A DNA stretch of 64,000 nucleotides from Alteromonadaceae bacterium 2753L.S.0a.02 (GTDB lineage: Bacteria; Pseudomonadota; Gammaproteobacteria; Pseudomonadales; Cellvibrionaceae): the NCBI GenBank assembly GCA_007827375.1, contig VISH01000001.1, positions 992,001-1,056,000 of the forward strand. The letters run 5' to 3'. Within the stretch, counting starts at the first letter, position 1. Each line of letters begins with the position of its first letter. Position numbers and translations under genes: made by a program. Under the pieces are notes generated by a model. That model was not told the DNA's origin, made no database searches, and saw nothing but the letters and a program-made list of their open reading frames with translations. Below, in pieces: positions 27,054 to 36,833 of this stretch.

Positions 27054-30000
27054 TTAGTTGTGTTCGGCGGCCGCAGCTGCATCGTTTCCAGACGCCCCCA
27101 GCGTAAAACTCAGCCCTTGCGAATCCAGCAGCATGGAGGAGCTATCCTGAAAAATGCCATAGTTCCAGCCACCCTGGCCGCGATTCGGATAACTGCCGTT
27201 GCCGGCATCGCCTGTGGTGAGCTGCACTGTGCTGATATCGAGCGACGAGTCATTGATCAGCAGCAGCGCGGCGCAAGGCCCACCGGCACCTCCACCGCCA
27301 GCACCACCGTAGCCACCGGGGCTTCCTTTGCCACCGTTACCACCCTTGCGATTACCCGTGTCGCTTCCAGAACCTCCGTCACCGCCATTGCCACCAACGC
27401 CACCGTAGCCGCCGGCGCCACCCAAGCCACCTTCCGCCGTGCTTATCTGGCTGTCGGCAACATAGGCATAACTCACATTGTTGAGCAGCAAACCAAAGGA
27501 GCCGCCAGCACCGCGGCCACCGAAGCCTCCTATGCCACCTTCGCCGCCCTCCCCACCGCCGCCGCCACCGCCGCCGGCGTTAAAGTTGTAGCCCATGCCT
27601 GAACCGCCGCCACCGCCACCAGCACCGCCCCAACCCTGGGCGCCCTGGTGTTCGGACGAAAAACCGAAGTCTGCATTGAACAGGCCCCCGGCGAACGCGC
27701 TCGAATTATGCGAAGGGACGCCAGCTGCGCCTGAGGCCGCGCGGGTATAGACAGATCCACCGTCTTTGGCGAGATTATTGGGGTCACACACCACCACATA
27801 GAAAGTGATATCGCCACCCGCACCGCCCCCACCACCGGTAACACTGGGTGAGCCGCCACTGTCACCGCCCTTACCACCCTTGTTGCCATCGGTGCAGCCT
27901 GCCGTACTGAACCCGGTATTGGCGTTGCCACCTTTGCCGCCATTCTGACCATTATGGCCACTGCCCCCGCCGCCACCAGAGGTACCACTGGCATTGCTGC
28001 CCTTGTCACCGGGGTTGCCATCTCTACCGTTCTTTCCGGGGATACCGTCGGCCCCTTTACCAGCGCTCAGCGTGCTGTCGAGCACATCCAACCAGGTGAT
28101 GTTGGTTGCCAGTACACCGTAGCTGGAGCCGCTGCGATAATCTGTGGAAGTGTCGTAACTGAGATTCGAGGGCCACGTGGGATTGCCCCCCTGAGCAATC
28201 ACCTTGTCGAGTGTCACCACGCCAGAGTCGCTGAGCGCAATAGCTATGGAATGCTCACTGCCACGCACCGGCGCGACGGCAAGCACTGAAACGCCGCTAA
28301 TCCAGATATCATTGCTGCTGTCAGCACTGCTCAAGCCCACGGACTGGTTAACCACAATAGTGGTGGGCGCGGTGGCCGCATCGCGCAACCAATTGCCGTC
28401 AAAACCGCCGTATAAGCTCACATCTGGCGGTAAGGTGATAGTTTCTGCCAGGGTGTAACTTGCCCCATCCAAGGTGTTGAGGTAGATATCTTCGCCCGCC
28501 TGCGCCAATTCCACGGCACGCTCCAGAGTTTTATAAGGGAGCTCCGGCGAGCCATCGTTATTAAAGTCGTGGCCAGTGTCGCCATCCACAAACACTGCAG
28601 CACCAGCATCTTCAGCAACGACCACGCGAATTTGGTCGCTCGCGCTCAAACCATTTTCGGTGACTGTGACTTCAAACAGCAAACCGTCCACATCTTGGGG
28701 TGCTGTAACGGCAATGCTATCGGTGTTGGGCAGCGTACCGAGAGGAGCGCCCTGCAGTTGCTGCCAGTGGTAGGCGACCTTACTGTAGTCGCTGTAATTA
28801 CTGGACTGTGCACTCAAGGTAAATTGACTGCCTTTGGTGATCACACGGTCTTGGCCGGCATCCACTGAAAGTTCACCCATGGGGTTGCTGCAGGTATCAA
28901 ATTCCTGTTTGTCGCTGTTGCCATCTGCATCGCTGTCCACTAACAAGGGGTCGCCAAACACCAGGGTTTGGTCTCCTTGATCACAGGGAGCACTGGCAAG
29001 ATTGGTGTACCAGCCGTAGGTTTCCAGGGCGTCGTCGAGACCGTCCTGATCACTGTCAGCCATGTTGATATCGGTGCTGTTGAGTTGCTCAAGGCGATCG
29101 CTCAAGCCGTCCAGGTCGGTATCGGTGATGTACACCAAATGCAGTACATCGCCCCGCGCCAGGTTAATATCAGAGGCGCTGTAAGGCGCGGCCAGCAAAT
29201 TATATAGCCGGGTTTCACGACTGCCCGAGGGCGCCCCGGCGGGGGTAAAGGTATGAGCCACTAACCAGTAGCTGTTAGTTGCAGCACTCATTGCCTGACC
29301 GCGTACCGCAAGCAAGCCGTTTTCTGAACTGGCGCCATTAAAACTGGCGCTGCCAAATTCGTAGCTGAAATTGAGATGGTTGTGCATCAAAACATCGAAC
29401 GGCAGGGTGTTGCCCACACCGGTATCAATCGCTACCCGAAAACGTTCGATAGGCAAAGCCGGATTGTTGCCAAAATCAATAATCACTTCAGCGGTACGCG
29501 ATTTGATATTGGCAGCCGCGAGCGACAAATCGATATCAGCGCGTTCGCCGCTTAACTGCAGGTTGGTGGGTTTTAAAATTAATTTATTGGCATTTTGCAG
29601 AATGCGGCTTATCTCTCCGGGGTTGCCGTCGGCTGTGTACACAAAGGTGTAAGGCTCCAAACCGTCGGGGTCAATCGTCGCATTCAAGCCGAGCGGTTGC
29701 GGTGTAAAGCTGAGGTCGCCCTGGTATTGCAACGTGCCCACCGGAATACGTTTCCCCGGTTGATGGGGGTCTTCCATGTAGGCGGCGATATCCATGCCGT
29801 TCACCGTGTAACTCACATCGCCATCGTTGGCAAAGCCCATGAGCAATTTAATTTCACCGCCGGTGGTGATGGTGGTTTCCGACTGAATAATTTCGTAATA
29901 CGCCTCGGATTCCTGGCGGTTGGTAGCGACACGGGTTTCATTCCAGTAACTGGTGTCTGTAGTAGTGTCGGTATGCTCGTAGTCATAACTGGCCTCGACG

Positions 30001-30593
30001 CTTCCTGAGGTAATCGGACCGCGGCGCTTCACTTCTGCGTTCACACCCACTGCGTGCTGTTCTTCCACCTTGTGAGTGTTGGTTCGGCCCCGCGAGGTGG
30101 TCACCTGAACCTCGTTACTTTGCGCATCACTCATACCCCGGGTAATCTGGCCGGATTCCTCGGTCGTGGCAAAGAGTTGCACCAGCGGTTTGCTGAGCTG
30201 CTGCATATACAGGCGCGGCACATCCGCAACCAGCGGGTTAAAACGCAGATGGCTGCCGCCCAGGCGATCCCAGTTTTCCACCTCTTCTTTATCGTTGAAA
30301 CCATCACCATCGGTGTCGGCGACATCTGGGTTGGTACCAAAGCTGAGCTCATCACAATCGCTCAGCCCGTCGCCATCGCTGTCACCCGCCTCGCAACTAA
30401 CCGGCGGGTGCGTTGGTGTGGGTGTTGGCGTCGGAGTGGGGGTCGTTGTTGGCGTTGGCGTAGATGTAGGAGCCGGTGTTGGTCCTGGACCTGGGTTAGG
30501 GTTGGGGTTAGAGCCACCGCCACCACCTCCGCAACCACTCAACAAAATCATTAAGCACACACTGTTAAGTGCCGTTTTTATCGCGCATTTCAT
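27054..30593 (-). CDS. Giant lipoprotein with binary-toxin-B/PA-like pore domain and collagen-like Gly-rich tail
   Basis: The 1179-residue protein has a lipobox (LMILLSGC, Cys21), poly-Gly and a Pro-Thr linker (28-64). Thrombospondin type 3 / toxin Ca-binding repeats follow (69-105: DSDGDGLSDCDE, DTDGDGFND). Residues ~118-400 resemble the pore-forming core of clostridial binary toxin B / anthrax protective antigen. This region has NPLVADVPRLYM after the Ca repeats and a Ser/Thr-rich strand pair with alternating residues (about 160-225: TSRGRTNTHKVEEQHAVG, GSVEASYDYEHTDTTTDTSY). It also has GEISRILQNANKLIL, comparable to the PA segment before the oligomerisation region. More Ca repeats (490-565), a PKD-like domain (575-660), a beta-helix-like part (665-840) and a long Gly-rich collagen-like tail (845-1120) follow. 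The PA14 domain of true toxins is absent. It is probably displayed on the cell surface; role unknown. Confidence 0.8.
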   Translation of the reverse strand: MKCAIKTALNSVCLMILLSGCGGGGGGSNPNPNPGPGPTPAPTSTPTPTTTPTPTPTPTPTHPPVSCEAGDSDGDGLSDCDELSFGTNPDVADTDGDGFNDKEEVENWDRLGGSHLRFNPLVADVPRLYMQQLSKPLVQLFATTEESGQITRGMSDAQSNEVQVTTSRGRTNTHKVEEQHAVGVNAEVKRRGPITSGSVEASYDYEHTDTTTDTSYWNETRVATNRQESEAYYEIIQSETTITTGGEIKLLMGFANDGDVSYTVNGMDIAAYMEDPHQPGKRIPVGTLQYQGDLSFTPQPLGLNATIDPDGLEPYTFVYTADGNPGEISRILQNANKLILKPTNLQLSGERADIDLSLAAANIKSRTAEVIIDFGNNPALPIERFRVAIDTGVGNTLPFDVLMHNHLNFSYEFGSASFNGASSENGLLAVRGQAMSAATNSYWLVAHTFTPAGAPSGSRETRLYNLLAAPYSASDINLARGDVLHLVYITDTDLDGLSDRLEQLNSTDINMADSDQDGLDDALETYGWYTNLASAPCDQGDQTLVFGDPLLVDSDADGNSDKQEFDTCSNPMGELSVDAGQDRVITKGSQFTLSAQSSNYSDYSKVAYHWQQLQGAPLGTLPNTDSIAVTAPQDVDGLLFEVTVTENGLSASDQIRVVVAEDAGAAVFVDGDTGHDFNNDGSPELPYKTLERAVELAQAGEDIYLNTLDGASYTLAETITLPPDVSLYGGFDGNWLRDAATAPTTIVVNQSVGLSSADSSNDIWISGVSVLAVAPVRGSEHSIAIALSDSGVVTLDKVIAQGGNPTWPSNLSYDTSTDYRSGSSYGVLATNITWLDVLDSTLSAGKGADGIPGKNGRDGNPGDKGSNASGTSGGGGGSGHNGQNGGKGGNANTGFSTAGCTDGNKGGKGGDSGGSPSVTGGGGGAGGDITFYVVVCDPNNLAKDGGSVYTRAASGAAGVPSHNSSAFAGGLFNADFGFSSEHQGAQGWGGAGGGGGGSGMGYNFNAGGGGGGGGEGGEGGIGGFGGRGAGGSFGLLLNNVSYAYVADSQISTAEGGLGGAGGYGGVGGNGGDGGSGSDTGNRKGGNGGKGSPGGYGGAGGGGAGGPCAALLLINDSSLDISTVQLTTGDAGNGSYPNRGQGGWNYGIFQDSSSMLLDSQGLSFTLGASGNDAAAAAEHN

Positions 30594-30768
30594 GTTTTTT
30601 CATCCCTTAATCGCTAGCAGTTTCCAGCCAAAATTGGCTGCCTAAGCTACTAAGCGATTTTTGGAATGCGATTCCCTCACGTCACAAAAAATATTTTTTA
30701 GAGATTTACTTTTCACCGAATGAGCAGTGACACTAAGGCCACAGTTCAGACCCGGCCCCGCGATATTC

Positions 30769-33700
30769 ATGGATAAATTCGCCCAGGTGCAAACGCTATT
30801 CGAACAGGCCGTGGCCCTGCCTCAGGGGGCGCGTACCGCGTTTGTTCAGGAACAAAGTGGCGACCCCACCACCTGTAAAAAAGTACTGGCTCTGTTACAT
30901 GCCGACCGCAATGCCGATGATGTTTTAGCGCGACTGGCCGGTGATCTTAGCCCGCTAATGGACTTGCACGACGCTCCTGAAATACCGGGTTACCGCATCG
31001 AAGGTATGCTGGGGGAAGGCGGCATGGGAGTGGTGTACGCCGCTCGCGATACCACTTTGCAGCGTAAAATTGCCATTAAGGTATTGCCACGTGTGAGCGC
31101 TGTAAAAGCGCAACAAAAACAACGCTTTTTACGCGAGGCGCGCGCCATGGCGGCGTTGAATCACCGTAATGTGGGGGAGATTTTTGAGCTGGGTGAAACC
31201 GCCGATGGGCAACCATTTATTGCCAGCGCGTTTTGTGAGGGACGCAATCTCAGTGAGCTGTTTGCGCAAAACGATCTAACGCTTGACGCCATATTAATCG
31301 TACTGATTCAACTGTGTGATGCGCTTGCCGCGGCCCATAATAAAAATATTTACCACCGCGATATAAAACCCGCCAATATTATTGTCGACAACGACTGGAA
31401 TTTAAAACTGGTGGATTTTGGAATCGCCAAGATGGAAGGCGAAGATTTATCGCAAACCGGGCAACTGCTCGGCACGTTTAACTACATGGCACCGGAGCAG
31501 TTTAGCGGTGTTCCAGTAGACGCTCGCACCGACCTTTGGGCCGTAGGCATTTTGCTGTACGAAGCACTCAGCGGCGTACCGCCGTTTCAGGCTGACAATG
31601 CCGCGGAAATTATGTATCAGTTATTTAACCGTGCAGTTCCGCAGGTGCAGTCACTTCCCGAACAGGCGGGATTTAACGATATATTGCGGGCCACCCTGTG
31701 CCAAAATCGTTCACATCGCATCGCCAGTGCCGATAAACTGGGCGCAAAACTACGCCAACTTCGCGGCCAGCTAGAGCAGAGTGGGCAGCTGAGCTTTGTA
31801 CCCGGAAAACAGCAACGCGCTGCACTAAGCGCTCACAACACGCTGACTGAAATTCGCCATGTTATTGCTTTGGGTATGCAACCCGTGAACAACGAATGCG
31901 TCTCGCTGCTAAGAAAATACCCCTGCGATATAAACAGCTGCTCCGATGCACTCTTACAGGCAAGTTTTGGCTACCCACAGATTAGCGAAGCTGCTGCTGA
32001 TATCGCGTTAAAAGCCGCCTTGGAACTACTGCAGTTAAACCCAGAAGCACAGCTGGTATTACAAGTGGTACCCATGGTGTTCGCCAACCAATCGCAACAC
32101 ACAGGTATAACCCGCCACGGCGACATTGGCGGCGCCTTACAAAACCTCTGGTACCACGCCAAACCTGGAAAAATCATACTAACAACTGCGGTAAACAAGC
32201 GGCTACGCAAACCGTTCACTAGCACAGATGCGGCAATCTTCAGCCTTAGCGTCAACGATTTTGCCCGCAACACCGAGCGTACTTACGACACGCCGTTTTG
32301 CGGCCGCCTGGCGGAACTCGCCGTATTACGAGCTTCATGGCAGGGCGTTTGCGAAGGGCAGGGGCGTGCTATTTTGCTCAGTGGCGATGCCGGCATGGGC
32401 AAAACCCGACTGCTCGCGGAATTTCAGCAGCAATCGCAACCGCATTATATTCATTTTCAAACCGATCCCAGCGGCAGCGACACAGCTTTCCACCCCTTAA
32501 TTAACGGGTTAAAGGATTTTTTGCGAGACTCTTACGGCAGCACACAACTTGATCCACTGCTATACGATCTCAAGCTACAGCACGGTGACAACCCCGCTCT
32601 GTTGCAGTGGTTGATGGGGCAAAACCCCAGCCCGTCAACGCTGGCGGGATATAGCCCACAGGCCTTACGCACTGCTTGCTTCGATGCCATTGACGCGCTG
32701 CTTCGACAACTCTGCGCGCGCCAAGCCCTGCTATTGGTGTTTGAAGATCTGCATTGGGCCGATTCAAGCTCGTTGGAATGGTTGCAGAAATTTTTGCAAC
32801 AGCCTCTGAAAGTGCCATTGCTCTTGGTGCTAACCGGGCGCCCCAGTTTATTCGAACGCTGGCAACTGGTGCCCAGCTTGTTGCATCTGCCACTCGCGTC
32901 ACTGTCTCGGCAAGAGGCCCACGATCTCGCACGGCAACTTTCGCCGCAACAGCAGGATCTCGAGCAACTTTGCGAAACCACTGCCGGGAATCCGTTATTT
33001 ATTGAGGAATACTCTCGCATGCTGCGCCAGGGTGATACCACATCGGTGCCGGAATCACTCGAGGAAGTTTTACTGAGCCGTGTCGATCAACTGGGCGATG
33101 CCAAGCGTGTGGCACAAACCGCAGCAATTATGGGTCGTCATTTTTATGAGGACGAGCTCGCACAACTCGAAGCCTCCGGAAAAATTCAACCGCAATTGCA
33201 GCAATTACAAACGCACCAATTAATTTTTCTGCGGGGCGATGGCCGTTTCAATTTTAGCCACGCCTTAATTCGCGACGCGCTCTATGCCTCGCTAAACAGT
33301 GACGAGCGCCGTGCCTTACATCACCGCTATGCTTTACAAATTGCGAAAACAGCCACGCCCAAAAATTTCGAAGAGGTCGCTTTTCACTTTGCCGCGGCTG
33401 ATGAATCAGCAGCCTCCTTGGCGTGGTGGATAGCCGCAGCTGAATCGGCACGGGACCGCTATGCCTTGCGGGAAACCTTGCGCTTGTGTGATCACGGCTT
33501 GGCAAATTTGGAAAAAGGTGAAGCACTTGCAGCCCATAAAAAGTGGCGACTCGCCTTACTTCTTATTCAGGGGCCTGCACTAATTGCACTGAACAATTAC
33601 GCCAACAGTGAGGTAGGGCATTGCTACAAACACGCGGTTGCACTGTGTGAAAACAGTAACGACCTGGCAAACTTATTTACCGCACGCATGGGCTTGTGGT

Positions 33701-34473
33701 CACATCTTTGTGTGCGGGCACGACACCCTGAGGCGACGCTGTTAGCCCAGCAGCTACTGGACTATGCCACAGCGCAGAATAATGCCGATCTACTTATCGA
33801 AGCGCACCTCGCCAGTGGCATGAGCGCCTTGTTTATGGCACGTTTCGATGAGGCCGATAAACACCTCGCAACAGCCATCTCGCTGTATGAACCGAGCATG
33901 GCGGCACAGCATATCGCCACCTATGGGCAAGACCCGGGCATGGCCAGCTACACCTTTCGCGCACTTCTGGAAGAAGCCCGCGGCAAGGGTGCTGAAGCCA
34001 TCGCCAACAGTAACCTTGCGGTAGCCACAGGGCGTGCCAGTCAGCATCCGTTTTCCTTGGGATTCGCGCTGGCTTTCGCGGTGCACATCCACTTGCGACA
34101 GCAAGCGGTACCCCAGGCCATGGCGCTGCGTGCGGAATATCAGCAACTGTCTAAAAAGCAGGAACTGCATGTTTTTGCCTTGCTGGGTGCAGTGCAGGAA
34201 AGCCTTATGCTAATAGGTGGTGGACAACTGCAACAGGGTGTTCAGGCTTTGGAGCAGGCCATCCCTCCCTATCGGGCGTTTGGAACCGAAATATTCTTGC
34301 CGTCTTGGTATGCTTTACTGGCGTTAAGTTATGCACAACTGAATAACCTCGCCGCAGCCCGTGAAAATCTGCAGCGAGCGCAGCAACAACTCGACAACTC
34401 CAGCGAGTTTCTCAGCCAACCCTACCTACACATGGCACAACAGGCGATTGCCAACAGCACCCCCGGCGGGTAA
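30769..34473 (+). CDS. Ser/Thr protein kinase with AAA-type ATPase and TPR regions
   Basis: ATG 30769 starts a 1234-residue protein; the frame extends further 5' without support. A small N-terminal helix region precedes the kinase domain (about 74-335). The kinase has glycine loop LGEGGMGVVYA, Lys104, HRDIKPAN (Asp198), DFG (216-218) and APE (241-243): all catalytic residues are present. Residues ~355-500 look like a degraded class III cyclase domain (HGDIGGALQNLWYHAKPGKI). A signalling NTPase follows with Walker A GDAGMGKT (539-546) and Walker B LLLVFEDLHWADSSS, then TPR-like helices to the end. Known relatives couple phosphorylation to ligand or stress sensing. The TAA stop is part of the ribosome-binding site of the lipoxygenase-like gene, so the two form an operon. 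Confidence 0.87.
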   Translation: MDKFAQVQTLFEQAVALPQGARTAFVQEQSGDPTTCKKVLALLHADRNADDVLARLAGDLSPLMDLHDAPEIPGYRIEGMLGEGGMGVVYAARDTTLQRKIAIKVLPRVSAVKAQQKQRFLREARAMAALNHRNVGEIFELGETADGQPFIASAFCEGRNLSELFAQNDLTLDAILIVLIQLCDALAAAHNKNIYHRDIKPANIIVDNDWNLKLVDFGIAKMEGEDLSQTGQLLGTFNYMAPEQFSGVPVDARTDLWAVGILLYEALSGVPPFQADNAAEIMYQLFNRAVPQVQSLPEQAGFNDILRATLCQNRSHRIASADKLGAKLRQLRGQLEQSGQLSFVPGKQQRAALSAHNTLTEIRHVIALGMQPVNNECVSLLRKYPCDINSCSDALLQASFGYPQISEAAADIALKAALELLQLNPEAQLVLQVVPMVFANQSQHTGITRHGDIGGALQNLWYHAKPGKIILTTAVNKRLRKPFTSTDAAIFSLSVNDFARNTERTYDTPFCGRLAELAVLRASWQGVCEGQGRAILLSGDAGMGKTRLLAEFQQQSQPHYIHFQTDPSGSDTAFHPLINGLKDFLRDSYGSTQLDPLLYDLKLQHGDNPALLQWLMGQNPSPSTLAGYSPQALRTACFDAIDALLRQLCARQALLLVFEDLHWADSSSLEWLQKFLQQPLKVPLLLVLTGRPSLFERWQLVPSLLHLPLASLSRQEAHDLARQLSPQQQDLEQLCETTAGNPLFIEEYSRMLRQGDTTSVPESLEEVLLSRVDQLGDAKRVAQTAAIMGRHFYEDELAQLEASGKIQPQLQQLQTHQLIFLRGDGRFNFSHALIRDALYASLNSDERRALHHRYALQIAKTATPKNFEEVAFHFAAADESAASLAWWIAAAESARDRYALRETLRLCDHGLANLEKGEALAAHKKWRLALLLIQGPALIALNNYANSEVGHCYKHAVALCENSNDLANLFTARMGLWSHLCVRARHPEATLLAQQLLDYATAQNNADLLIEAHLASGMSALFMARFDEADKHLATAISLYEPSMAAQHIATYGQDPGMASYTFRALLEEARGKGAEAIANSNLAVATGRASQHPFSLGFALAFAVHIHLRQQAVPQAMALRAEYQQLSKKQELHVFALLGAVQESLMLIGGGQLQQGVQALEQAIPPYRAFGTEIFLPSWYALLALSYAQLNNLAAARENLQRAQQQLDNSSEFLSQPYLHMAQQAIANSTPGG

Positions 34474-34483
34474 GGAGCCCAGT

Positions 34484-36184
34484 ATGAACAATCAGGCCAA
34501 TGTTTTTGGAATTCGCGGCGACGAAACGGATCAACAGGGCAAGCCTCTTTGGGATTATTTTCGCCACGAAGTTGTCGACTACTCAGATAAGCTCCTCTAC
34601 GGTGCTAACGGCCCCTGGCCCATGCCGTCGCCCGGGCGACCGCTCTCCGAAGTGGCTGAAGTGGTAAATATGCCGCGCGCTGAAATGTGGGACTGGTATA
34701 AAAACGTTGCGTTGCGCTATTTAAAATTAATAGTCACCAAGACACCCGAAGCCCTGTATTGGGCCTATTTTAAATCCGGTTCACGTTATAGAAATTACAC
34801 CGACACGGCCTTTCAAAATCTCTTAAATCGCCGCATGTATAGTAAATTTTTTACACCGCTGGACCACGGCGATAAAAATCTGTTCGCGGGCGAAATCGCC
34901 GCCGAAAAGCTGGACCCCACTACGTTGTTGAAAATGGATTTTTCCGGCATGGAAAAAATGTGTAACCACTGCCACGAAGGGGTGTACACCGCAGCCAGCA
35001 TTGTTCTGTTTACACCCGACGGGCGTTACGACGATGGCAGCGCAAAATTTCGTGCGGTGGCGATTCACCTGTACACTACCGACGCACAAGGCAAAAAAGA
35101 CCAGGCCAGCGCACGCACCTACACCCCCAACTCCAAAGCACCCGATCAACAAAAAAAATGGCGCCTCGCCAAATACTTCGTGCTGCAAGGCGCGGTGCAT
35201 CGCATCAATATGACCGAACACGGGCGTTTGCATTTTCCGTTGGATGCCATGAATGCGATCACCAAATCGATCTTACCAACCGACCACCCGCTTTTTGTCA
35301 TTTTAAAACCGCATCTACGGCTGACACTTGCGGTGGATAATTCCGTGCTGGAAGGAAAAAACGCCTTGATCAGCCGCACCAACTGGACTATCTATTCACC
35401 TTTTGCGGCACCGGGTAAAATTATTCGAAAGTTAATTCCCGATGGCTATGTAGGACGTCGCGATAAACCCAACGCTTTTCCGCCCTACGAATTTCCGTTT
35501 CGGGTGAATGACACACCCACCAGCTTTAACCTTTTTTTAAGCAGTTATTTGCCGCTGTTCGAAAAATTTTATGGCGAAGTATTGGATATCTTGCTGCCAG
35601 ACAGTTATCGCGTTGACGAAAATGCCAGTGATGCTGACAAGCAAGCGCGCCGCTGTTGGGAATTTATCGCTCTGTGGGCAGAATGCACCGCAGAATGGGT
35701 ACCAGGTTTTTTGCGCCGGAAGGCCTTAAATCTCACACCGCTTAACGGCCTGGTAACCCCCGATAAAGCGCCGCTGATTGCTACCGTTGCCAATATTATC
35801 TGGAATGTGACCATCGCACACGCTGCCGACCATGTTGAATTTGGCAACAATGGGCCGGCACGCAATGTGTTTCGAATTCGCGTTAAACCGCCGCTGGGCG
35901 ATACTCCAGTGGATTACAATTTCCGCAAGAAGATGGTGAACCGTTTCGATTTATTCCAATCGTACTTGGCCCACGAATTATTTTACAAACCGCTCAACAC
36001 CGTAAACTTGGAAGACGTACGCTACCCCTTTAACGAGATAGGCGTGGACGCCGAAACCCAGAGAATCTTAGAAATGAAGCACGGCGCTTTTTTAAAAGCC
36101 CTACAGGAATGCGACACCCAACAAATGGAACGCGATCCCTTGCTGTGTGCCTTGGAAGATGTGTCTTCAAGTATTCAGTACTAG
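34484..36184 (+). CDS. Divergent lipoxygenase-family protein
   Basis: ATG 34484 lies eight bases after TAAGGAG, which includes the stop of the kinase gene. The 566-residue product has the lipoxygenase core (PF00305): a helix with RLAKYFVLQGAVHRINMTEH, then RLHFPLDAMNAI, the diagnostic LPTDHPLFVILKPHLRLTL and a distal HAADHVEFGNNGPA. In classical enzymes the last motif is HAAVNFGQ and the chain ends in Ile, whose carboxylate binds iron. Here the Asn ligand position is His and the protein ends SSSIQY, and spacing of the first histidines is also unusual. Iron binding and dioxygenase activity on fatty acids are therefore plausible but not certain. Cytoplasmic (no signal peptide) and co-transcribed with a kinase. 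Confidence 0.8.
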   Translation: MNNQANVFGIRGDETDQQGKPLWDYFRHEVVDYSDKLLYGANGPWPMPSPGRPLSEVAEVVNMPRAEMWDWYKNVALRYLKLIVTKTPEALYWAYFKSGSRYRNYTDTAFQNLLNRRMYSKFFTPLDHGDKNLFAGEIAAEKLDPTTLLKMDFSGMEKMCNHCHEGVYTAASIVLFTPDGRYDDGSAKFRAVAIHLYTTDAQGKKDQASARTYTPNSKAPDQQKKWRLAKYFVLQGAVHRINMTEHGRLHFPLDAMNAITKSILPTDHPLFVILKPHLRLTLAVDNSVLEGKNALISRTNWTIYSPFAAPGKIIRKLIPDGYVGRRDKPNAFPPYEFPFRVNDTPTSFNLFLSSYLPLFEKFYGEVLDILLPDSYRVDENASDADKQARRCWEFIALWAECTAEWVPGFLRRKALNLTPLNGLVTPDKAPLIATVANIIWNVTIAHAADHVEFGNNGPARNVFRIRVKPPLGDTPVDYNFRKKMVNRFDLFQSYLAHELFYKPLNTVNLEDVRYPFNEIGVDAETQRILEMKHGAFLKALQECDTQQMERDPLLCALEDVSSSIQY

Positions 36185-36333
36185 CACGCTGATTCCGCGT
36201 TTGCCATTTTGACAAGGGGCATTACTCTGAGAGCGCGTCCCACTTTCAGAAGTACACGTATGGATTTCCGCCGATACAAAGCCGCTATTAAAAATGACAG
36301 CAGCGATAATAAGGGTTTCATTATAAATGTGCC

Positions 36334-36798
36334 TTAGTAATTACCCTGGATTTTGTCGAGCGCACGAATAATAAGCCGCTCACTCACAGCCCAATGGTTT
36401 TGCAAACATTTTTCAGTAAACAACACAATTTCGCGCTGGCTTTGCGTACCGCCACAGACAGCCACTAAGTAGTCAATGTAATCGATAAAAGCCTGTGATT
36501 CATCGCCGAAATTATCGCCCACGATAAAGGCTTTCTTCACCGGATAAATGCCGCACCGCACTCGGTAAGCTTGCTGTGCTGAAATTCCAACTGTGGTATA
36601 TCCCCAGGAATCTGCAATTTGGTAAGCCAGTTTCGGCACACCGATATTAGTGAAGCCAGTTACAATTTCTACGGCTTGTGCGGTGTCGTCCGGAGCTCCC
36701 TTCGCAAGTAGTAACTGCTTAAAACTTTGTTCTAATAGGATTCGCGCGCGGACGCTATCAATCGCATCACTGCTAAACCCTACAACACCAATTTTCAT
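36334..36798 (-). CDS. Rossmann-like protein resembling the SLOG superfamily
   Basis: This 154-residue cytoplasmic protein opens with a beta-strand and glycine motif (MKIGVVGFSSD). It continues with IVTGFTNIGVPKLAYQIA, WGYTTVGISA, KKAFIVGDNFGDESQAFIDY and YLVAVCGGTQSQREI. The alternation of strands and helices and the GGTQSQREI segment recall SLOG / LOG-like nucleotide-binding proteins, where a Gly-Gly-x-x-(S/T) loop binds a nucleotide or nucleotide-derived signal. The lysine-decarboxylase-like PGGxGTxxE motif is not present, so it is not a cytokinin LOG enzyme. It lies 35 nt after the molybdenum hydroxylase genes on the same strand and may be co-transcribed. Function unknown. Confidence 0.6.
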   Translation of the reverse strand: MKIGVVGFSSDAIDSVRARILLEQSFKQLLLAKGAPDDTAQAVEIVTGFTNIGVPKLAYQIADSWGYTTVGISAQQAYRVRCGIYPVKKAFIVGDNFGDESQAFIDYIDYLVAVCGGTQSQREIVLFTEKCLQNHWAVSERLIIRALDKIQGNY

Positions 36799-36833
36799 GC
36801 ACTCTATTATTTTTTAATTTAAATCGTTATATC

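Noticed and set aside
27048..27602. 184-codon plus-strand frame rich in Ala and Thr
   Set aside because: It is the complement of the Gly-rich repeats of the giant lipoprotein, whose codon bias opens all frames.
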